This document shows, piece after piece, positions 5,529-5,761 of a stretch of DNA of 5,761 nucleotides. The number at the start of each line of letters is the position of its first letter. The stretch's first letter is position 1. The notes under the pieces are model-generated. The model was given only the letters and a program-made list of their open reading frames with translations, did no database searches and was not told the origin of the DNA. The stretch comes from Tannerellaceae bacterium (GTDB taxonomy: Bacteria; Bacteroidota; Bacteroidia; Bacteroidales; Tannerellaceae): assembly GCA_031267775.1 (NCBI GenBank), contig JAIRYL010000075.1:1-5761 (forward strand), written 5' to 3'. Both the position numbers and the translations under genes were made by a program.

Positions 5529-5547
5529 ATGCAGACCTGCGGTCTGC
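5529..5547. repeat. Third copy of the CAGACC-TGC-GGTCTG palindrome
   Basis: ATGCAGACCTGCGGTCTG at 5529-5546 repeats exactly the 18 bases at 5477-5494; the copy at 5416-5433 is in opposite orientation with the same sequence. Here the palindrome extends one more pair to GCAGACC...GGTCTGC (5531-5547). Being separate from the large hairpin, it shows that this unit repeats independently, as REP units do. Confidence 0.85.
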
Positions 5548-5623
5548 GAGGCCGTATTTATTTTACATGGAAATTTACTAAACACAAGGTTTTACTGGCG
5601 ACCCGACTTCCACCATAGAGCAG

Positions 5624-5640
5624 TCGCCCGTGCCGGGCGA
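5624..5640. other. GC-rich stem-loop beyond the rRNA terminator
   Basis: TCGCCCG (5624-5630) pairs with CGGGCGA (5634-5640) around TGC, a 7-bp perfect stem. It lies just past the rRNA-operon terminator in the minus direction, with the terminator U-tract (A residues 5643-5648 on this strand) directly before it. It might back up termination or block 3' decay, or it may be another repeat unit, since the loop TGC is the same as in the nearby palindromes. Confidence 0.6.
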
Positions 5641-5642
5641 AC

Positions 5643-5677
5643 AAAAAAGCCGCTCTCTATTCTTAGAGAACGGCTTT
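5643..5677 (-). terminator. Intrinsic terminator of the rRNA operon
   Basis: Read on the minus strand, AAAGCCG and TCTCTA pair with TAGAGA and CGGCTTT (plus positions 5646-5659 and 5664-5677), with one C/A mismatch and a 4-nt loop, followed by a run of six T (plus-strand A at 5643-5648). It begins about 13 nt past the 3' end of the 5S gene and is in the right orientation to end the operon. Confidence 0.92.
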
Positions 5678-5689
5678 CTGACAAGATAA

Positions 5690-5761
5690 GATGGCGGCTA
5701 CCTACTCTTCCACATGTTCTGCAGTACCATCGGCGTTACCGGGCTTAACTTCTCTGTTCGG
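5690..5761 (-). rRNA. rrf: 5S ribosomal RNA, 3' part (runs off window)
   Basis: The minus strand reads CCGAACAGAGAAGTTAAGCC at the window edge, the highly conserved loop B/helix III block of bacterial 5S rRNA, followed by GATGGTACTGC, then GTGGAAGAGTAGGTAGCCGCC, the conserved 3' half. About 72 nt are visible of a usual 110-120; the 5' portion lies beyond 5761. The 3' end is approximate (about 5690) because the pairing 5' end is not in view. It should be the last gene of a 16S-23S-5S operon lying to the right and transcribed leftward; the terminator follows directly. Confidence 0.95.

Larger units (their letters stand above)
5389..5601. mobile_element. Candidate MITE-like element with 22-bp terminal inverted repeats
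   Basis: The sequence at 5389-5410 (TCGCCTGCAAAATCTTGTGT plus TT) and the reverse complement of 5580-5601 agree at 19 of 22 positions, with mismatches at positions 6, 8 and 13 of the repeat. They enclose 213 bp with no credible gene, containing the 36-bp inverted repeat and three palindrome copies. Long imperfect terminal repeats around a short non-coding core fit a miniature inverted-repeat element or a complex REP cluster. No clear target-site duplication is seen next to either end, so mobility is unproven. Confidence 0.5.

Noticed and set aside
5389..5601. CRISPR-like array
   Set aside because: The three repeated palindromes are not evenly spaced, differ in orientation, and have no spacers of uniform length or cas genes nearby.
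5497..5748. 83-codon plus-strand open frame running through the repeats into the 5S gene
   Set aside because: It crosses the palindrome, the rRNA terminator and the antisense strand of 5S rRNA; the product is compositionally odd and not credible.

Overview
The window looks like chromosomal DNA from a member of the Bacteroidota, probably the order Bacteroidales. The evidence is the Bacteroidales-type IlvE and MetF sequences, several Cys-anchored lipoproteins, start regions without clear Shine-Dalgarno sequences, and TAnnTTTG-type -7 promoter elements. The order-level placement is an inference from remembered protein families, not from a search.

Layout. Positions 1-295 hold no intact gene. They contain a broken minus-strand remnant of a PIN-domain (VapC-like toxin) gene and a strong plus-strand intrinsic terminator (270-297). 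ilvE, the branched-chain aminotransferase, runs leftward (1315-296). A short divergent promoter region (1316-1404) separates it from a rightward pair: a small predicted exported lipoprotein (1405-1923) and, 13 nt later, metF, methylenetetrahydrofolate reductase (1937-2887). metF converges on a leftward secreted alpha/beta-hydrolase gene (3699-2881), and the two stop regions overlap by 7 bp. A gene-poor stretch follows (3700-4174). It ends in a -7-like promoter element joined to a perfect 20-bp palindrome. Downstream lie a 25-codon ORF encoding a bare lipoprotein signal peptide (4175-4252) and a DUF4827/FKBP-like lipoprotein (4268-4840) with a clear intrinsic terminator.

The right-hand 900 bp (4898-5761) is a repeat-rich zone beside a ribosomal RNA operon. 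It contains a 17-bp tandem duplication, the C-terminal remnant of an IS66-family transposase (about 5079-5357), and a compact element of about 213 bp (5389-5601) with imperfect 22-bp terminal inverted repeats. Inside that element is a 36-bp perfect inverted repeat and three copies of a CAGACC-TGC-GGTCTG palindrome. Then come a GC-rich hairpin, the minus-strand rRNA-operon terminator, and the 3' part of a 5S rRNA gene (minus strand, running off the right end).

Function. ilvE and metF are housekeeping amino-acid and one-carbon genes. The other proteins are envelope or secreted proteins of unknown substrate. I see no new defence or metabolic system. The least ordinary items are the palindromic, possibly MITE/REP-like element between the IS66 remnant and the 5S gene, the signal-peptide-only mini-ORF, and the decayed PIN toxin gene.
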